A stretch of DNA of 8,468 nucleotides from an uncultured Haemophilus sp. (lineage in GTDB: Bacteria > Pseudomonadota > Gammaproteobacteria > Enterobacterales > Pasteurellaceae). The position numbers and the translations under genes are program-made. Location: assembly GCA_959600045.1 (NCBI GenBank), contig CAUGKJ010000029.1, forward strand, positions 1 to 8,468, read 5' to 3'. Each line of letters opens with the position of its first letter. Within the stretch, counting starts at the first letter, position 1. Of the stretch, positions 6,577 through 8,468 are shown in pieces. The notes beneath the pieces are model-generated. The model did not search any database. It worked only from the letters and a program-made list of their open reading frames with translations, and was not told the origin of the DNA.

Positions 6577-8468
6577 TTAAATCTTCCGATTTTTTGACCG
6601 CTCTTTTCGTTTCGTTGCTGGTGTGCTTAAACCTTTTGAAATCTGACTTAGACGACGTAATGCGGTGAAATCCACAAAGCGCACTAAATCCGGCAACATT
6701 TGATTGAGCGTAAACATAAATTGCTGATAACTCGCTTGTTTTTGACTGATATCCGTTAATTGCGCTTCCCAATGTGCCGTCATATCAGGTTGTGTGGCAA
6801 TATCTGGTAATGCTGAAATGAGGATCCGCCCCGTTTCTGTGCTGTGAATATTTCGTCCTTTTTTGGTCAAAAAGCCTCGTTTAAACAGCAATTCAATAAT
6901 GCCTGCGCGTGTTGCCTCTGTGCCAAGTCCATCCGTTTCACGCAGAATTTTTTTCAATTCTTTATCTTGCACAAAGCGCGCAATCCCAGTCATTGCCGAA
7001 AGCAATGTCGCATCGGTAAAAGGTTTCGGTGGTTGCGTTTTTTTACTCACCACTTCACCTCGTTCACAATACAGGATCTGCCCTTTCTTCACGATCGGCA
7101 ATAGCGGCTCTTGATTTTCATCTTCGTCTTCTTTACCAAGCAATTCTTTCCAACCCGCGGTTTGCAAGTTGCGCGCTTGAGCCACAAAAGTACCGCCTGC
7201 AATACTTAAGGTAATTTTGCTTTTACGATATTCCGCATCTGGACAGAATTGCAATAAATACTGGCGTGCAATCAATTCATAAATACGCTGTTCATCAATA
7301 CTTAAATTGATCGAACGTGTGTTAGCCGTTGGAATAATTGCATGGTGTGCTTCCACTTTTTTATCATTCCAACAACGATTACGTTGCTCACTATCCACCA
7401 CTGATGGCAAGGTTTGATAAGTCTGACAATGCTGTGAAATTGCATTCATCACTTTATGTCGTTCAGCAAAATGCTCTTCCGGCAAATAGCGACAATCAGA
7501 ACGTGGATAGGTAATCAAACGATGGGTTTCATATAACCGCTGACAGGTATCCAACACGCTTTGCGCTGACATGCCAAACCGTTTTGCCGCATCAATCTGT
7601 AATGCTGACAACGAATAAGGCAAAGGGGCGGTTTCTTTCTCGCGCTTATCTACATATTCGGTCACTTCGGCAGGTTGATCCGTAATGCGTTTCACCACAT
7701 TTTCGGCTAAGCCTAAAGATAGCACACGACCATCTTCATCTTGATAGTCTTCGCAAGCTTTACTTGGTTGCCAAAGTGCAGAAAAAAGTGCGGTCGGATT
7801 TTCAGACGTTTTTTCGTCTTTTATCCATGCCAAGACTTCATAGAAATCTTTTGGTTGGAAATTTTCAATTTCTAAATCGCGGCGAACAATCAAGCCTAAT
7901 ACGGGCGTTTGTACTCGCCCAACGGAAAGCACACCATCATAACCGGCTTGGCGACCACGAATGGTATAAGCGCGAGTCATATTAATGCCATAAAGCCAAT
8001 CGGCACGAGCACGCGCCAGTGCGGAGGTAGCCAATGGAATAAAATGACGATTCGGTTGGAGTTTTTGTACCGCTTTTTCGACCGCATTTGGGTTAAGATC
8101 GCTAATCAAACAACGTAAAATGCCATCACGTTTTTCGACTGATAAATTGGCATAACTAAACACTTCATCCACCAACAACTGCCCTTCTCTATCCGGGTCG
8201 CCTGCGTTAACTAAAACATCGGCTTGATGAATGAGTTTTTCTACCACAGAAAGTTGCTTTTTCACTTCTTTTCGCGGTAACAGAATCCACTTTTCAGGAA
8301 TGATGGGTAAATGTTCTAAACGCCATTGTTTAAATTTAGGATCGTAGGCATCCGGTTCTGCTTGTTCGAGCAAATGCCCCACGCACCAAGTCACCACATC
8401 ATCATTGCCGCATTTAATAAAACCATCACCCCGTTGATGAGGTTTTGGCAATACATCGGCAATCGCTC
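6577..8468 (-). CDS. topB: DNA topoisomerase III (5' end outside window)
   Basis: A type IA topoisomerase that passes single strands through a transient break and decatenates replication intermediates; it acts on the chromosome in the cytoplasm. The frame runs off the right edge. Visible residues begin [10 protein letters not shown], equivalent to about residue 14 of E. coli TopB, so around 13 residues, including the first catalytic Glu of the TOPRIM domain, lie outside. The TTG codon at 8451 is an internal leucine, not the start. [14 protein letters not shown] is the TOPRIM acidic motif. [17 protein letters not shown] holds the active-site tyrosine (codon 7509-7507). [12 protein letters not shown] and [28 protein letters not shown] are family hallmarks. 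It ends in a basic tail ([13 protein letters not shown]). Estimated full length is about 640 residues, against 653 in E. coli. The gene is intact as far as visible. Confidence 0.97.
   Translation of the reverse strand, partial: AIADVLPKPHQRGDGFIKCGNDDVVTWCVGHLLEQAEPDAYDPKFKQWRLEHLPIIPEKWILLPRKEVKKQLSVVEKLIHQADVLVNAGDPDREGQLLVDEVFSYANLSVEKRDGILRCLISDLNPNAVEKAVQKLQPNRHFIPLATSALARARADWLYGINMTRAYTIRGRQAGYDGVLSVGRVQTPVLGLIVRRDLEIENFQPKDFYEVLAWIKDEKTSENPTALFSALWQPSKACEDYQDEDGRVLSLGLAENVVKRITDQPAEVTEYVDKREKETAPLPYSLSALQIDAAKRFGMSAQSVLDTCQRLYETHRLITYPRSDCRYLPEEHFAERHKVMNAISQHCQTYQTLPSVVDSEQRNRCWNDKKVEAHHAIIPTANTRSINLSIDEQRIYELIARQYLLQFCPDAEYRKSKITLSIAGGTFVAQARNLQTAGWKELLGKEDEDENQEPLLPIVKKGQILYCERGEVVSKKTQPPKPFTDATLLSAMTGIARFVQDKELKKILRETDGLGTEATRAGIIELLFKRGFLTKKGRNIHSTETGRILISALPDIATQPDMTAHWEAQLTDISQKQASYQQFMFTLNQMLPDLVRFVDFTALRRLSQISKGLSTPATKRKERSKNRKI
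6597..6605 (-). repeat. Degenerate uptake signal in the topB tail
   Basis: On the minus strand AAGAGCGGT differs from the Haemophilus core by one base (T to A at position 4) and is followed by CAAAAAATC. It encodes part of the basic C-terminal tail of TopB (KERSK). Confidence 0.4.
7786..7794 (+). repeat. DNA uptake signal sequence, exact core, inside topB
   Basis: AAGTGCGGT matches the core exactly on the plus strand, antisense to topB, and is followed by CGGATTTT. In the topB frame it is codon-aligned, reading ACC GCA CTT (Thr-Ala-Leu). Confidence 0.88.
8081..8089 (-). repeat. Degenerate uptake signal in topB
   Basis: AAATGCGGT on the minus strand differs from the core by one base (G to A at position 3). 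It may be a decayed or chance copy within coding sequence. Confidence 0.3.

Noticed and set aside
8449..8451. TTG at 8451 as the topB start codon
   Set aside because: The frame stays open to the window edge and reads AIADV before it, matching internal TopB sequence.
1998..8468. Functional link between the two TOPRIM proteins (OLD-family and TopB)
   Set aside because: They are separated by three unrelated protein genes, a tRNA gene and several terminators. TOPRIM is a widespread domain, so co-occurrence is probably chance.

Overview
The window comes from a Pasteurellaceae genome, most likely a Haemophilus close to H. parainfluenzae. Two exact 9-bp Haemophilus-type DNA uptake signal cores (AAGTGCGGT) are present at 4366-4374 and 7786-7794, with several one-mismatch copies. 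Gene content and protein sequences are gammaproteobacterial. The species is an inference: a sucrose-type PTS permease fits H. parainfluenzae better than H. influenzae, but nothing in the window proves it.

Layout, left to right. (1) The C-terminal half of cobalamin-dependent methionine synthase metH (+ strand, cut by the window edge), closed by a strong hairpin. (2) An AT-rich minus-strand gene for a stand-alone OLD-family protein, an ABC-type ATPase joined to a TOPRIM nuclease. Its base composition is clearly unlike its neighbours and it is probably acquired DNA. (3) A small plus-strand lipoprotein of unknown function with its own promoter. (4) A bidirectional terminator, then a minus-strand sucrose-family PTS EIIBC gene (scrA-like) with no sucrose hydrolase or repressor beside it. 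(5) A minus-strand housekeeping cluster: topB (DNA topoisomerase III, cut by the right edge), then secG, then tRNA-Leu(GAG), ended by a T-rich terminator. The secG-tRNA-Leu(GAG) pair is the same arrangement as secG-leuU in E. coli.

How they work together: metH, topB, secG and tRNA-Leu are core functions with no special link to each other. ScrA would import and phosphorylate a sugar, probably sucrose, using a separate EIIA such as Crr, because it has no EIIA domain of its own. The OLD-family gene is the accessory element of greatest interest. Its architecture is that of phage-defence nucleases, but no GajB-like UvrD helicase or other partner adjoins it, so it would act alone as a class-1-type OLD protein. 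No CRISPR array, insertion sequence, integrase or rRNA was seen. No gene-free stretch exceeds 300 bases; the largest is about 220 bp (3669-3887).
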